From positions 434,001 to 498,000 of the forward strand of contig NZ_BBRK01000005.1 of assembly GCF_002090115.1 (NCBI RefSeq): a stretch of DNA of 64,000 bases. Direction: 5' to 3'. The notes beneath the pieces are model-generated. The model was not told where the DNA came from, searched no databases, and saw nothing but the letters and a program-made list of their open reading frames with translations. The DNA is from Demequina sp. NBRC 110054 (GTDB taxonomy: Bacteria; Actinomycetota; Actinomycetes; Actinomycetales; Demequinaceae). Position numbers and translations under genes: made by a program. This document shows, in pieces, positions 1-9,532 of the stretch. Every line of letters starts with the position of its first letter. Position 1 is the first letter of the stretch.

Positions 1-1464
1 ACCTCGGACGCCGAGGTCTCGACCATCGTCGTCGAGACCGCCCACCACGCGGAGCTCGCCCGCTCCGTGTCCGCCGACTCCGAGAGCCCGCTCACGCATG
101 TGCTCGTCATGGACGAGGGCGCGATCGACGACCTCATCGCCGCGGGTCGCGAGGTACCGGACGCGGAGCTCAACCGCCGTGTGGAGCTCGCCGGGCACGA
201 CGACATCGCGACGATCATCTACACGTCCGGCACGACCGGACGTCCGAAGGGCGTGCAGCTCACCCACTTCAACTACGTCCGTCACACCGTCGGGATCCAG
301 CAGGAGCTCGCCCCGGTGCTGCTGAGCGAGGGCGCCTCCACAGTGCTGTTCATGACGCTCGCGCACTCGCTCGCGAGGCTCGTCGAGGTCGTGTTGCTCG
401 CGTCGGGCACGGTGATCGGCTACTGCCCCGATTCCAAGAAGCTCGTGCCGCTGCTCGGCACGTTCAAGCCGACGCTCCTGCTCGCGGTGCCGCGGGTGTT
501 CGAGAAGGTCTACAACTCGGCTGAGCAGAAGGCCGCCGCGGGCGGCAAGGTGAAGATCTTCCGGTGGGCCGCGAAGCAGTCCATCGACTACTCCAAGGCG
601 CTTGGGACCAAGAAGGGTCCGTCGCCGATGCTGCGCGCCCAGCACGCGGTGGCCTACCGACTGGTGCTGTCCAAGATCGTCGACGTGCTCGGCGGCAACG
701 CGCGCTGGGCGATCTCCGGCTCCGCGCCGCTCGGCGACCGCCTGGGGCACTTCTACGGCGGTCTCGGCCTGCACGTGATGGAGGGCTACGGCCTCACCGA
801 GGTCAACGCGGCCTCGCACGTGAACCGACCCGATGTCTCCAAGATCGGCACCGTCGGAAAGGTGCTGCCCGGCATGGAGGCGAAGGTCGCCGACGACGGA
901 GAGATCATGATGCGCGGCGAGATGCTCTTCAAGGGCTACCACCGCAACCCCGAGGCCACGGCCGCCGCGATGGTCGACGGCTGGTTCGCCACGGGCGACA
1001 TCGGCACGATCGACGACGACGGCTTCCTGACGATCACCGGTCGCAAGAAGGAGATCATCGTCACGGCGGGCGGCAAGAACGTCGCGCCGGCGGTGCTCGA
1101 GGACCGGCTCCGCGCCTATCCGCTCGTCGACCAGTGCGTCGTCGTGGGAGACGGCAAGCCGTTCATCGCCGCGCTCGTCACGCTCGATGCCGAGGCTCTC
1201 CCCGGATGGCTCAAGGGCAAGGAGCTGCCCGAGATGACGCCCGCCGAGGCCGCGAAGCACCCCGTCGTGCGCGAGCACATGGACAGGGCTGTCGCGCGCG
1301 CCAACAAGGCGGTGTCGAGGGCGGAGTCGATCCGCAAGTACGAGATCCTGCTCGACGACTTCACGGTGGACAACGGCTATTTGACGCCGTCGCTCAAGGT
1401 GAAGCGGGCACAGGTGCTGAAGGACTTCGCCGGGCAGATCGAGGACCTGTACCTGACGCGCTGA
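1..1464 (+). CDS. Long-chain acyl-CoA synthetase (AMP-forming), 5' end missing
   Basis: The frame is open from base 1, so the N-terminus lies outside the window; 487 codons remain before the TGA. The product activates fatty acids to acyl-CoA through an acyl-adenylate. Visible motifs are the P-loop YTSGTTGRPKG (about bases 230-255), EGYGLTE (about 781-801), the GDIG/TGRKKEIIV hinge region (about 990-1065) and a C-terminal SLKVKR, whose lysine fits the adenylation lysine of the family. The lid region is close to the mycobacterial FadD15/FACL type. It ends 80 bp before a convergent small gene. Confident on family; chain-length preference cannot be read. Confidence 0.95.
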   Translation, partial: TSDAEVSTIVVETAHHAELARSVSADSESPLTHVLVMDEGAIDDLIAAGREVPDAELNRRVELAGHDDIATIIYTSGTTGRPKGVQLTHFNYVRHTVGIQQELAPVLLSEGASTVLFMTLAHSLARLVEVVLLASGTVIGYCPDSKKLVPLLGTFKPTLLLAVPRVFEKVYNSAEQKAAAGGKVKIFRWAAKQSIDYSKALGTKKGPSPMLRAQHAVAYRLVLSKIVDVLGGNARWAISGSAPLGDRLGHFYGGLGLHVMEGYGLTEVNAASHVNRPDVSKIGTVGKVLPGMEAKVADDGEIMMRGEMLFKGYHRNPEATAAAMVDGWFATGDIGTIDDDGFLTITGRKKEIIVTAGGKNVAPAVLEDRLRAYPLVDQCVVVGDGKPFIAALVTLDAEALPGWLKGKELPEMTPAEAAKHPVVREHMDRAVARANKAVSRAESIRKYEILLDDFTVDNGYLTPSLKVKRAQVLKDFAGQIEDLYLTR

Positions 1465-1542
1465 CAGCGCGCTGAAGCCATACTCACGGCGCCAGCCTGT
1501 TCTCGCCTACAACTGGCCCGCGCCGTCACCCAGCTCGGGTCG

Positions 1543-1782
1543 TCAGCCTGCTCTGCGCCGTTCCACGAGTCTCAGCGGAGCGATGAGCCCGCCCGCAGCG
1601 AGGTTCGCGACCGCCTTCATCTGGTCATGGTCCATCTCGACGGGTTCCTGGGCGCTCGACGTCTCGTCGGCACCGACGGGCGCGGAGGTGGCTCCGGGCC
1701 TCACGGGGATGGTCAGGAAGCTGACCACACAGTCGCCGCACGCACGGCCGCGCACCTCGCACGTATCGCAATCGATCAACAT
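1543..1782 (-). CDS. Small conserved cysteine-rich actinobacterial protein
   Basis: A 79-residue protein with four cysteines near the N-terminus (IDCDTCEVRGRACGDCVV), a spacing suggesting a metal site or disulfides, and a C-terminal block DQMKAVANLAAGGLIAPLR. I recognise this CxxC...CxDCVV plus DQxxAV...LADAGLxPPLR layout from unannotated small actinobacterial proteins; no function is established. The frame could start ten codons earlier (1812), but there is no ribosome site there. An ATG at 1782 sits 7 nt after TAGCGT (reverse of 1790-1795), as expected for a leaderless mRNA, so I chose it. Confidence 0.7.
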   Translation of the reverse strand: MLIDCDTCEVRGRACGDCVVSFLTIPVRPGATSAPVGADETSSAQEPVEMDHDQMKAVANLAAGGLIAPLRLVERRRAG

Positions 1783-1982
1783 GGCTTTCACGCTAGGCAA
1801 GGGGTCTGACATCGACTGCCGCGCGGTGTGACGCGGTGGGGTTCCCGCGTAAGCCGGGCGACCGGGAGACGCGCTCCAGCGGCGCCGCGGCGACGCCCCT
1901 GGAGAGGCGCGTCACGCCTTGAGAAGCGCGTCGCGTCCTCGGCCCTCGCGTACGTGTCGGACCCGTGACGTACCGTCCTTCC

Positions 1983-3710
1983 ATGACCACGCCCGACCTC
2001 TCGCGACTCCTCTCAGGCACGCAGCGCAGCCTCGAGGACATCGGGGAGCCGCTCTCCGCGACCACGTTCGTCGTGGTCGACCTTGAGACGACCGGCGGCT
2101 CGCCTGAGACATCGGCGATCACCGAGATCGGTGCGGTCAAGACCCGCGGCGGCGAGGTGCTCGGCGAGTTCCAGACTCTCGTGGACCCGGGCGCACCCAT
2201 CCCACCGATGATCGTCGCGCTGACGGGGATCACCGACGCGATGGTCTACGCCGCACCCCGGATCGAGCAGGTACTCCCCGCGTTCCTCGAGTTCCTCGGT
2301 GACGCGGTCCTCGTCGCGCACAACGCGAGGTTCGACGTGGGCTTCCTCAAGGCCGCGTGCAGGGCGCACGAGTACGCGTGGCCGGGAAACGAGGTCGTGG
2401 ACACCCTCGTGCTGGCTCGTCGCGCCACCACCAAGGAGGAGGCCCCGAACAAGAAGCTCGGGACCCTGGCGCGCGTGTTCGGCACCCAGGTGACCCCCAA
2501 CCACCGCGCGCTCGAGGACGCGCGCGCGACCTCCGAGGTGCTGCACGGCATGCTCGAGCGCCTCGCGAGATTCGGGATCACGCACCGGGAGGACCTGGAC
2601 TCGCTGCGCAACCCCATGCCGGAGAAGCTCCGCAAGAAGGCCGTGCTCGCGGACAAGGTCCCCTCCAAGCCCGGCGTGTACGTGTTCCGGGGGCCGCGAG
2701 GCGAGCGGCTCTACGTCGGCACGTCCAAGAACCTGCGCTCGCGAGTGAAGAGCTACTTCACCCGGGGAGAGCAGCGCCGCCAGATCCGCGAGATGCTCGA
2801 GCTCGCTGTCGACGTCGACACCCATGTGTGCGCGACCGAGATCGAGGCGAATGTGCGTGAGGTGCGCCTGATCGAGGAGCACCGTCCGCGGTACAACAGG
2901 CGCTCGGCGCGACCCGAGCGCACCGTATGGGTCAAGCTCACCTCCGAGCCGTACCCGCGGCTGTCGGTCTCGCGCGCGATCGCCGGAGCCGAGGGAGTGC
3001 TGGGGCCCATGCGCGGTGCGGGTGACGCGAGGGCCGCGATCGAGGTGCTCGAGCTCGCGCTGTCGCTGCGCACGTGCACCACGCGCCTCCCGATCGTGCC
3101 CCGCAAGCTCGCACGCGCGTGCCTGCTCAAGGACCTGGGACAGTGCTCGGCGCCGTGCCAACGGGGGGCGGACGCGGGTTACGGCGACGCCGTCGAGGCC
3201 GCGCGGATGGCGATGAACCACGACCCCTCCACCGTCGTCGCAGCGCTGAGCGCGGAGATCGCGTCGCACGCCGAGCGGCTCGACTACGAGCGCGCCGCCG
3301 AGCTCAGGGACGGGGTCAGCGCACTGATCGAGGGCTCGATGAGGGGCCAGCGGCTCGAGGCGCTGCGGCGGGTCAGCCTCGTCGCGGCTCGCGCCGCCGA
3401 CGATGGCTGGGATCTCGTCTCCGTCAGCAACGGCCTGCTCGCGGGTTCGCGCCACGTCACCGAGAACGTGTGGGAGACCGCGGACCGCCTGCGCGAGGCA
3501 TGGGCCACGCTCGATGTCGCCGAGCCGCTGATCGAGGAGCAGGAGATGCTCGCCCGTTGGCTCGAGCGCCCGGGAACCCGCCTGCTCTACGTGGACGGCG
3601 ACTGGGCGCAGCCGCTCGACGGCGCAGGGAGGCACGCCTCATGGGTGCGTGCTCGCAAGGACGATCGCGCGAAGGTGGTCGACAGCCGCAGGTCGTCGGT
3701 CACCTACTGA
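1983..3710 (+). CDS. DEDDh exonuclease fused to a UvrC-like GIY-YIG nuclease
   Basis: A 575-residue fusion. Residues about 25-190 are a DnaQ-type 3'-5' exonuclease with all motifs: FVVVDLETTGG, HNARFDVGFL and HRALEDARATS. Residues about 225-310 are a GIY-YIG domain (GVYVF ... LYVGTSKNLRSR), followed by a UvrC-like middle region and a UVR-type helix (LDYERAAELRDG). The UvrC C-terminal RNase-H-like endonuclease and HhH domains are absent, so it resembles Cho/half-UvrC proteins coupled to a proofreading-type exonuclease. This arrangement is common in Actinobacteria, and a DNA repair role is inferred. A GTG at 1965 is in frame, but ATG 1983 gives the usual short N-terminus. Convergent with trpD. 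Confidence 0.9.
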   Translation: MTTPDLSRLLSGTQRSLEDIGEPLSATTFVVVDLETTGGSPETSAITEIGAVKTRGGEVLGEFQTLVDPGAPIPPMIVALTGITDAMVYAAPRIEQVLPAFLEFLGDAVLVAHNARFDVGFLKAACRAHEYAWPGNEVVDTLVLARRATTKEEAPNKKLGTLARVFGTQVTPNHRALEDARATSEVLHGMLERLARFGITHREDLDSLRNPMPEKLRKKAVLADKVPSKPGVYVFRGPRGERLYVGTSKNLRSRVKSYFTRGEQRRQIREMLELAVDVDTHVCATEIEANVREVRLIEEHRPRYNRRSARPERTVWVKLTSEPYPRLSVSRAIAGAEGVLGPMRGAGDARAAIEVLELALSLRTCTTRLPIVPRKLARACLLKDLGQCSAPCQRGADAGYGDAVEAARMAMNHDPSTVVAALSAEIASHAERLDYERAAELRDGVSALIEGSMRGQRLEALRRVSLVAARAADDGWDLVSVSNGLLAGSRHVTENVWETADRLREAWATLDVAEPLIEEQEMLARWLERPGTRLLYVDGDWAQPLDGAGRHASWVRARKDDRAKVVDSRRSSVTY

Positions 3711-3809
3711 GACGCACCACCCGAGGCGCGGCGGGTCCACGCCTGGGTCGTCGCGAATTCCACACCGCCCCGGCGCATGCCGGCCGCAACGGGGTCGTGC
3801 CGCGCGCGT

Positions 3810-4850
3810 CTATGCCTGGGTGGCCGCGACCCAGCGATCGAGGACGTCGCTCGCGCGCCCCTCGTCGATCGACTTCGCGGCAAGCGCCATGCCCGCCTCG
3901 AAACGCTCGACGAGCGAACCGCTCGCCGTGCCGGGCAGCGTCGCATCTGCGACCATGCCCGCGGCCGCATTGAGGATCACGGTGTCACGCACGGGCCCCG
4001 TGGCGCCTGAGAGCATCTTCCGCGCGATCGCCGCATTCTCGGCCGGCTCACCGCCGCGCAGGTCCTCGACCGTGATCTGGGGCAGGCCTAGGTCACGCAC
4101 GGCGTCCAAGCGCAGCTCGGAGACCTCGCCCGCGCGCACCTCCCACACGGTCGCGCCGCCGGTGGCGGCTAGCTCGTCGAGGCCGTCGTCCCCATGGAAC
4201 ACGAGAGCCTCGCGACCCTGTGCGGCGATCACGCCGGCAAGCACAGGCGAGACGCGCATCGACGACGAGCCGATCGCGGTCGCCTCGGGCTGCGCAGGGT
4301 TGGTGAGCGGACCGAGGATGTTGAACGTCGTGGGGACGCCGATCTCCTTGCGGATCGGCATCGCGAAACGCATCGAGGGGTGGAACACCTGCGCGAAGCA
4401 GAACGTGATGCCCACCTCCGTCGCGAGCTCCTTGACGCGCTCGACCGGCAGGTCGAGGCGCACTCCGAGCTCAGCGAGGACATCGGCGGAACCCGACTTC
4501 GACGTCGCGGCGCGGTTGCCGTGCTTGACCACGGTGAGACCCGCGCCGGCGATCACGAGCGACGCCATGGTGGAGATGTTGACGGTATGAGCGCCGTCGC
4601 CCCCGGTGCCAACGATGTCGACGGAGCGCACCGGAACCTCGAAGCGCACCGCGTGCTCGAGCATCGCGGCTGCGAGGCCCGCGACCTCCTCGGAGGTCTC
4701 ACGCTTCACCCGCAGCGCCGCAAGCAGAGCCGCCACTGTCACAGGCGAGGCGGAGTCGGTGAGGATCTGGTCCATCACGCTCGCGGTCTCATCCGCGGTC
4801 AGGTCCTGGTGCTCGACCAGCTTGGACAGGAGCTCCTGGAGGGTCGCCAT
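3810..4850 (-). CDS. trpD: Anthranilate phosphoribosyltransferase
   Basis: A 346-residue TrpD, the usual family length. It transfers phosphoribose from PRPP to anthranilate in tryptophan synthesis. The glycine-rich PRPP loop GTGGDGAHTVNIST is at about residues 82-95, KHGNRAATSKSGSAD at about 109-123, and a helical N-terminal domain (residues 1-70) precedes them. No other trp gene is in the window; the upstream neighbour on the same strand is a receiver-like protein ending 10 bp before the ATG, so the two are probably co-transcribed. A solitary trpD beside ctaE is a common actinobacterial layout. Confidence 0.97.
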   Translation of the reverse strand: MATLQELLSKLVEHQDLTADETASVMDQILTDSASPVTVAALLAALRVKRETSEEVAGLAAAMLEHAVRFEVPVRSVDIVGTGGDGAHTVNISTMASLVIAGAGLTVVKHGNRAATSKSGSADVLAELGVRLDLPVERVKELATEVGITFCFAQVFHPSMRFAMPIRKEIGVPTTFNILGPLTNPAQPEATAIGSSSMRVSPVLAGVIAAQGREALVFHGDDGLDELAATGGATVWEVRAGEVSELRLDAVRDLGLPQITVEDLRGGEPAENAAIARKMLSGATGPVRDTVILNAAAGMVADATLPGTASGSLVERFEAGMALAAKSIDEGRASDVLDRWVAATQA

Positions 4851-4859
4851 GCGTGCGCC

Positions 4860-5273
4860 CTACTTGGCGAGGAGCTCGAGGACCGCCTCGCGCACCGCGA
4901 AGGGGTCGAGAGGGTGCGACACAGCCGCGTCGGCCTCCGACCAGGTGGCGAGCCACGCGTCTCCCGGGCGCCCCACGAGAAGCAGGATCGGCGGCACGGT
5001 GAACATCTCGTGCTTCATCTGCCGCGCGATGCCCATGCCCCCGACCTTGGCGGCCTCGCCGTCAAGGATCACGAGATCGAACGCGTCTCCGTCCAGCGCG
5101 GTGACGGTCGCCTCATGCGTCGCGGTCTCGAGCCACTCGAGAGGCCGGGCTCCGGCGGTCGAACCGACGGCGAAACGCACCTTCTCGCGCGCGTTGCGGT
5201 CGTCCGAATAGAGCAGGATCCGCGCGGTGGCGGTATCGAGGGCATTCTCGTCCCTGGTCTGCAGGTCGCTCAT
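4860..5273 (-). CDS. Divergent response-regulator receiver-like protein
   Basis: A 137-residue single-domain protein with a receiver-like fold: LLYSDDRNAREKV near the N-terminus matches the acidic pair, DLVILDGEA the phospho-acceptor aspartate region, and the end reads SHPLDPFAVREAV where canonical receivers have a KPF. The switch lysine therefore appears lost, suggesting a receiver not regulated by ordinary phosphorylation. There is no output domain and no kinase beside it. The frame extends upstream to 5336, but ATG 5273 is the natural start. It lies upstream of trpD on the same strand and divergent from ctaE. The role is unknown. Confidence 0.75.
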   Translation of the reverse strand: MSDLQTRDENALDTATARILLYSDDRNAREKVRFAVGSTAGARPLEWLETATHEATVTALDGDAFDLVILDGEAAKVGGMGIARQMKHEMFTVPPILLLVGRPGDAWLATWSEADAAVSHPLDPFAVREAVLELLAK

Positions 5274-5361
5274 GACGCCATACTGCCACGCGCACGGAGT
5301 GAGAGGAACGCGCCCCTCCGGTTGATGCCATGTCAACCCTCAGTGCGCTTTAATAGGACCT

Positions 5362-5991
5362 ATGTCCCATGCAACGACGGTGCCGTCGCCGATTCACGCG
5401 ACCCGCCCCAACCAGGTGGCTGTTGGAACCATCGTGTGGCTGAGCTCCGAGCTGATGTTCTTCGCGGGTCTGTTCGCGATGTACTTCACGCTTCGCGCTC
5501 AGGTGCCCGATGTGTGGGAGGAGTCGACCCAGCTCCTCAAGATCCCGACCGCCCTGTTCTTCACTGTGGTCCTGGTCCTGAGCTCGTTCACCGCGCAGGC
5601 CGGAGTCTTCGCCGCGGAGCGCTATCAGCGACGACGCACCGGCTCGATCTGGCAGGTCAAGGGCTGGGGAATGCACGAGTGGTTCGTGCTGACGTACCTG
5701 ATGGGCTCGGTGTTCGTCGCCGGCCAGGTCTTCGAGTACGCGACTCTCGTGTCCGAGGGCATCACGATCTCCTCGAGCCCGTACGGATCGGTCTTCTACC
5801 TGGCGACCGGCTTCCACGGTCTCCACGTCATCGGTGGCCTCATCGCGATGCTCTTCGTGCTCGCGCGCTCGTTCGCCGCCAAGAAGTTCACCTCTCACGA
5901 GGCCACCACCACCATCGTCGTGTCGTACTACTGGCACTTCGTCGACGTGGTGTGGATCGCCCTTTTCGCCGTCGTCTACCTGGTTCAGTAA
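5362..5991 (+). CDS. ctaE: Cytochrome c oxidase subunit III
   Basis: A 209-residue integral membrane protein with about five to six hydrophobic helices. Sequences such as [34 protein letters not shown] and the C-terminal [14 protein letters not shown] are diagnostic of heme-copper oxidase subunit III. It is part of the aa3 terminal oxidase in the cytoplasmic membrane. It heads the block ctaE-qcrC-qcrA-qcrB; qcrC starts 15 bp downstream, consistent with the actinobacterial bc1-aa3 supercomplex being made from one transcript. The catalytic subunits ctaC/ctaD lie 5 kb away on the opposite strand. Confidence 0.97.
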   Translation: MSHATTVPSPIHATRPNQVAVGTIVWLSSELMFFAGLFAMYFTLRAQVPDVWEESTQLLKIPTALFFTVVLVLSSFTAQAGVFAAERYQRRRTGSIWQVKGWGMHEWFVLTYLMGSVFVAGQVFEYATLVSEGITISSSPYGSVFYLATGFHGLHVIGGLIAMLFVLARSFAAKKFTSHEATTTIVVSYYWHFVDVVWIALFAVVYLVQ

Positions 5992-6005
5992 GGCTTCCCC
6001 CGACA

Positions 6006-6788
6006 ATGCACGCACTCGCACGCAAGCGTTATCACAAGGCTGCCCCGCTGATCCTTGTGCTCATGCTCCTCGCCCTCCTCACCGGAGTCGGAGCCGTCAT
6101 CACCTCCCAGTCGGCCGAGGCCACCACCGCGTCGGCCTCCGACGTGGAAGAGGGCCAGAAGCTGTTCTCCTCGAACTGCGCCACGTGCCACGGCCTCGAT
6201 GCCGAGGGCCAGGACGGCGTCGCGCCGTCCCTCGTGGGCGTCGGCGCGGCTGCGGTCGACTTCCAGGTCGGCACGGGCCGCATGCCGATGCAGGCCTCCG
6301 GTCCGCAGGCTCCCGCGAAGGACGTCGTCTTCTCCGAGGAGGAGATCGCTCAGCTCGCGGCCTACGTCGCCTCGCTCGGCTCTGGCCCGTCGGTTCCGAC
6401 GGCTGAGCAGGTCGATCCCGAGCTCGGGGACGCGGCCGCCGGTATGGAGCTGTTCCGCACCAACTGCGCCATGTGTCACGGCTCGGTCGGTGGCGGCGGC
6501 GCCCTCACGCAGGGCAAGTTCGCGCCGTCGCTCATGGAGACGACGCCGACCCACATCTACGAGGCGATGCTCACCGGCCCGCAGTCCATGCCGGTGTTCA
6601 ACAACGCCAACATCACCGAGGAAGGCAAGCGCGACATCATCGCGTACCTGGTCGCGCAGCGCGACGGCTCCCCCGGCGGTCTCTCGCTCGGCGCCATCGG
6701 CCCCGTGGCCGAGGGCTGGTGGGCCTGGATCGTCGGCATCGGCCTCCTCATCGCAAGCACTGTCTGGATCGGAGCACGCTCCTCATGA
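6006..6788 (+). CDS. qcrC: Diheme cytochrome c subunit of the bc1 complex
   Basis: A 260-residue protein with an N-terminal membrane helix (residues about 12-33), two c-type heme sites (CATCHG near residue 54 and CAMCHG near 155) and a C-terminal anchor helix (WWAWIVGIGLLIASTVWIG). This is the actinobacterial fused diheme cytochrome cc that replaces both cytochrome c1 and a soluble cytochrome c, passing electrons directly from the Rieske protein to the CuA site of CtaC. The start ATG 6006 follows ctaE by 15 bp, and the stop overlaps the qcrA start (ATGA), implying coupled translation. Confidence 0.96.
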   Translation: MHALARKRYHKAAPLILVLMLLALLTGVGAVITSQSAEATTASASDVEEGQKLFSSNCATCHGLDAEGQDGVAPSLVGVGAAAVDFQVGTGRMPMQASGPQAPAKDVVFSEEEIAQLAAYVASLGSGPSVPTAEQVDPELGDAAAGMELFRTNCAMCHGSVGGGGALTQGKFAPSLMETTPTHIYEAMLTGPQSMPVFNNANITEEGKRDIIAYLVAQRDGSPGGLSLGAIGPVAEGWWAWIVGIGLLIASTVWIGARSS

Positions 6789-7837
6789 GCCTCGAGAACA
6801 CCACCGAGCCGGGAGCGGAGCAGGAGTTCCAGGACCCAGGCGTTCCCCACCACCGACCACGCAAGGCGGACGTCGACCCGAAGGCCGCGGACAAGGCTGA
6901 GCGTCAGACTGCCGCGATCTTCGGCCTGTCGATCGTGGGCACGATCATCGCCCTCGTCGGCTACTTCGGCATGGACATGGGCGACACCGTCGAGTCCATC
7001 CGCAACTTCACGGCCGTGCTCGGTCTCGGCATCGCTCTCGCGATGCTCGGCATCGGCATCGGCGCGATCCACTGGGCCAAGACGCTCATGCGCGACCACG
7101 AGATGGTCGAGGACCGCCACCCCATGCGCTCCTCCGACGAGGCGCGCGAGGGCGCGATCCAGAACCTCAAGGACGGCGCGGAGGACTCCGGCCTCACCGG
7201 CCCCAAGCGCCGCAGCCTCCTCAAGGGCTCGCTCATCACGGCACTGGCGATCGCTCCCCTGTCGCTGCTCGTGCCGCAGATCGGCTCGATGGGCGGCGAC
7301 TGGAACGTCTCCGCGTTCCGCCACACCATGTGGGCCAAGGGCGTCCGCCTCACGCGCGACCCCGACGGGTCGCCCATCAAGGCCTCCGACGTCACGATCG
7401 GCTCCGCCTTCCACGTGATCCCGGACGGACTCGTCGATCTCGAGCACCACAAGATCGAGGAGAAGGCCAAGGCCGTCGTCCTCCTGGTCCGCCTCAACCC
7501 CGAGGACCTCAAGATCCAGGAGGGACGCGAGGACTGGTCCTTCGACGGGATCGTCGCGTACTCCAAGATCTGCACCCACGTCGGCTGCCCCGTGGCGCTG
7601 TACGAGCAGCAGACGCACCACCTGCTGTGCCCGTGCCACCAGTCGACGTTCGACGTCTCGGACGGCGCGAAGGTCGTCTTCGGCCCCGCGAAGAGGCCGC
7701 TTCCGCAGCTGCCGATCGAGGTGGACGACGACGGCTACATCGTGGCCAAGTCCGACTTCCACGAGCCCGTCGGCCCCAGCTTCTGGGACCGCCTCATGGG
7801 AGATGACTCGACCGAGGACGAGGAGACGAGCCACTGA
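6785..7837 (+). CDS. qcrA: Rieske iron-sulfur subunit of the bc1 complex
   Basis: A 350-residue protein carrying the [2Fe-2S] motifs CTHVGC and CPCHQS near its C-terminus (residues about 262 and 281). The long N-terminal part has extra membrane helices at about 43-63, 77-97 and 146-166, typical of the three-helix actinobacterial QcrA. Between the second and third helices is KRRSLLKG, a possible twin-Arg-like signal preceding the last helix. It overlaps the end of qcrC by 4 nt and its TGA shares one base with the qcrB ATG, so the three qcr genes are translationally coupled. It carries electrons from menaquinol to QcrC. Confidence 0.96.
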   Translation: MSLENTTEPGAEQEFQDPGVPHHRPRKADVDPKAADKAERQTAAIFGLSIVGTIIALVGYFGMDMGDTVESIRNFTAVLGLGIALAMLGIGIGAIHWAKTLMRDHEMVEDRHPMRSSDEAREGAIQNLKDGAEDSGLTGPKRRSLLKGSLITALAIAPLSLLVPQIGSMGGDWNVSAFRHTMWAKGVRLTRDPDGSPIKASDVTIGSAFHVIPDGLVDLEHHKIEEKAKAVVLLVRLNPEDLKIQEGREDWSFDGIVAYSKICTHVGCPVALYEQQTHHLLCPCHQSTFDVSDGAKVVFGPAKRPLPQLPIEVDDDGYIVAKSDFHEPVGPSFWDRLMGDDSTEDEETSH

Positions 7838-9513
7838 TGGGCGCCAAGCTCAACGCTGCCGCTTCCGGCACCGCCAACTACGTCGACGAGCGCACCGGCA
7901 TCGGTGCGCTGGTCAAGTACTTCTCGCGCAAGCTGTTCCCCGACCACTGGTCGTTCATGCTCGGCGAGGTCGCGCTGTACTCGTTCGTCGTCCTGCTCCT
8001 CTCGGGCGTCTTCATCACGGCGTACTTCGAGCCGTCGATGACGATCGTCGAGTACGAGGGCCCGCTCGAGACGATGCAGGGCGTCGAGATGTCGAAGGCC
8101 TTCGAGTCGACGCTGCACATGTCGTTCGAGGTCCCCGGCGGCCTCCTCATGCGCCAGATCCACCACTGGGCGGCGCTGATGTTCACCGCGGCCATCGTGA
8201 TCCACATGGCGCGCGTGTTCTTCACCGGCGCATTCCGCAAGCCCCGCGAGCTCAACTGGCTCGTCGGCTTCACGCTGATGATCCTGTCCCTCGCGGCGGG
8301 CTTCACCGGCTACTCGCTCCCCGACGACGTGCTCTCCGGCAACGGTCTGCGCATCATCGACGGCGTGATCAAGTCCGTGCCGATCCTCGGCTCGTACATC
8401 TCGTTCTGGCTGTTCGGCGGGGAGTTCCCGGGCGAGGTGCTGATCCCGCGCCTGTTCACGGCGCACATCCTGCTGGTGCCTGGCCTCATCCTCGCGCTCG
8501 TCGCGGTCCACCTGTTCCTGGTGTTCCTGCACAAGCACACGCAGTACCCGGGTGGCGGACGCACGCACAAGAACGTGGTGGGTCTCCCGCTGTTCCCGGT
8601 GTACACCGCGAAGGCGGGTGGCTTCTTCTTCGTCGTGTTCGGCATCATCGCGATCCTCGGCGCACTGTTCACCATCAACCCGGTGTGGAACTACGGCCCG
8701 TACGACCCGTCGCCGGTCTCCGCGGGAACGCAGCCCGACTGGTACATCCTGTTCGTCGACGGCGCGCTGCGCCTCATGCCCGGCTGGCTGGGCCCGATCC
8801 CGTTCGAATGGGAGATCTGGGGCCTCACCCTTCCGATGAACATCCTCATCCCCGCGGTGATCATCCCGGGGCTGTTCTTCGGCATCCTGGCGCTGTACCC
8901 GTGGATCGAGGCCTGGGCGACGGGCGACCGCGGCGAGAAGCACGTGCTCGACCGTCCGCGCAACGCGCCGACTCGCACCGGCATCGGCGTCGCGCTGATC
9001 TCGTTCTACATGATCCTCGCGATGGAGGGCTCGAACGACATCATCGCGAACCTGTTCCATCTGTCGCTCAACGACCTCACGTGGACGTTCCGCATCGCGA
9101 TCTTCGTGGTCCCGCCGACGCTGTTCTGGGTCACCAAGCGCATCGCGATGGGTCTCCAGCGCAAGGACCGGGAGCTCGTGCTCCACGGCCACGAGACGGG
9201 CCGCATCGTCCGTCACGAGCACGGCGAGTACATCGAGGTGCACGAGCCGCTCAGCGACGAGGAGCTGTGGCTGCGCGTCAACTACGAGAACATCACACCG
9301 TTCGAGGCCCCGTCCGAGTACAACGAGGCCGGAGTGCGCCGCAAGGGCATGCGCTGGCAGCGCTTCAAGGCACGCCTGTCGCGCTTCTACTTCGAGGACC
9401 GGGTCGAGCCCGTGACACCCGCGGAGTACGCAGCCGCCCAGCACCACCACGGCGCGCACGACGAGTCCCACGAGGACGAGGCCGCACCGATGGCCGAAGC
9501 CACGAAGGACTGA
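7837..9513 (+). CDS. qcrB: Cytochrome b subunit of the bc1 complex
   Basis: A 558-residue polytopic membrane protein. Histidine ligands for two b hemes sit in helices with HHWAALMFTAAIVIHMARVF and the later AHILLVPGLILALVAVHLFL; LVGFTLMILSLAAGFTGYSL is the following conserved segment. The quinol-site motif appears as NPVWNYGPYDPS rather than the mitochondrial PEWY, as is usual for actinobacteria. A long hydrophilic C-terminal tail, rich in His, Glu and Asp, follows the last helix. It completes ctaE-qcrCAB and is followed by a strong hairpin at 9533-9574. It oxidises menaquinol and contributes to proton translocation. Confidence 0.97.
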   Translation: MGAKLNAAASGTANYVDERTGIGALVKYFSRKLFPDHWSFMLGEVALYSFVVLLLSGVFITAYFEPSMTIVEYEGPLETMQGVEMSKAFESTLHMSFEVPGGLLMRQIHHWAALMFTAAIVIHMARVFFTGAFRKPRELNWLVGFTLMILSLAAGFTGYSLPDDVLSGNGLRIIDGVIKSVPILGSYISFWLFGGEFPGEVLIPRLFTAHILLVPGLILALVAVHLFLVFLHKHTQYPGGGRTHKNVVGLPLFPVYTAKAGGFFFVVFGIIAILGALFTINPVWNYGPYDPSPVSAGTQPDWYILFVDGALRLMPGWLGPIPFEWEIWGLTLPMNILIPAVIIPGLFFGILALYPWIEAWATGDRGEKHVLDRPRNAPTRTGIGVALISFYMILAMEGSNDIIANLFHLSLNDLTWTFRIAIFVVPPTLFWVTKRIAMGLQRKDRELVLHGHETGRIVRHEHGEYIEVHEPLSDEELWLRVNYENITPFEAPSEYNEAGVRRKGMRWQRFKARLSRFYFEDRVEPVTPAEYAAAQHHHGAHDESHEDEAAPMAEATKD

Positions 9514-9532
9514 CGGTCACGTCTCAATCGAC

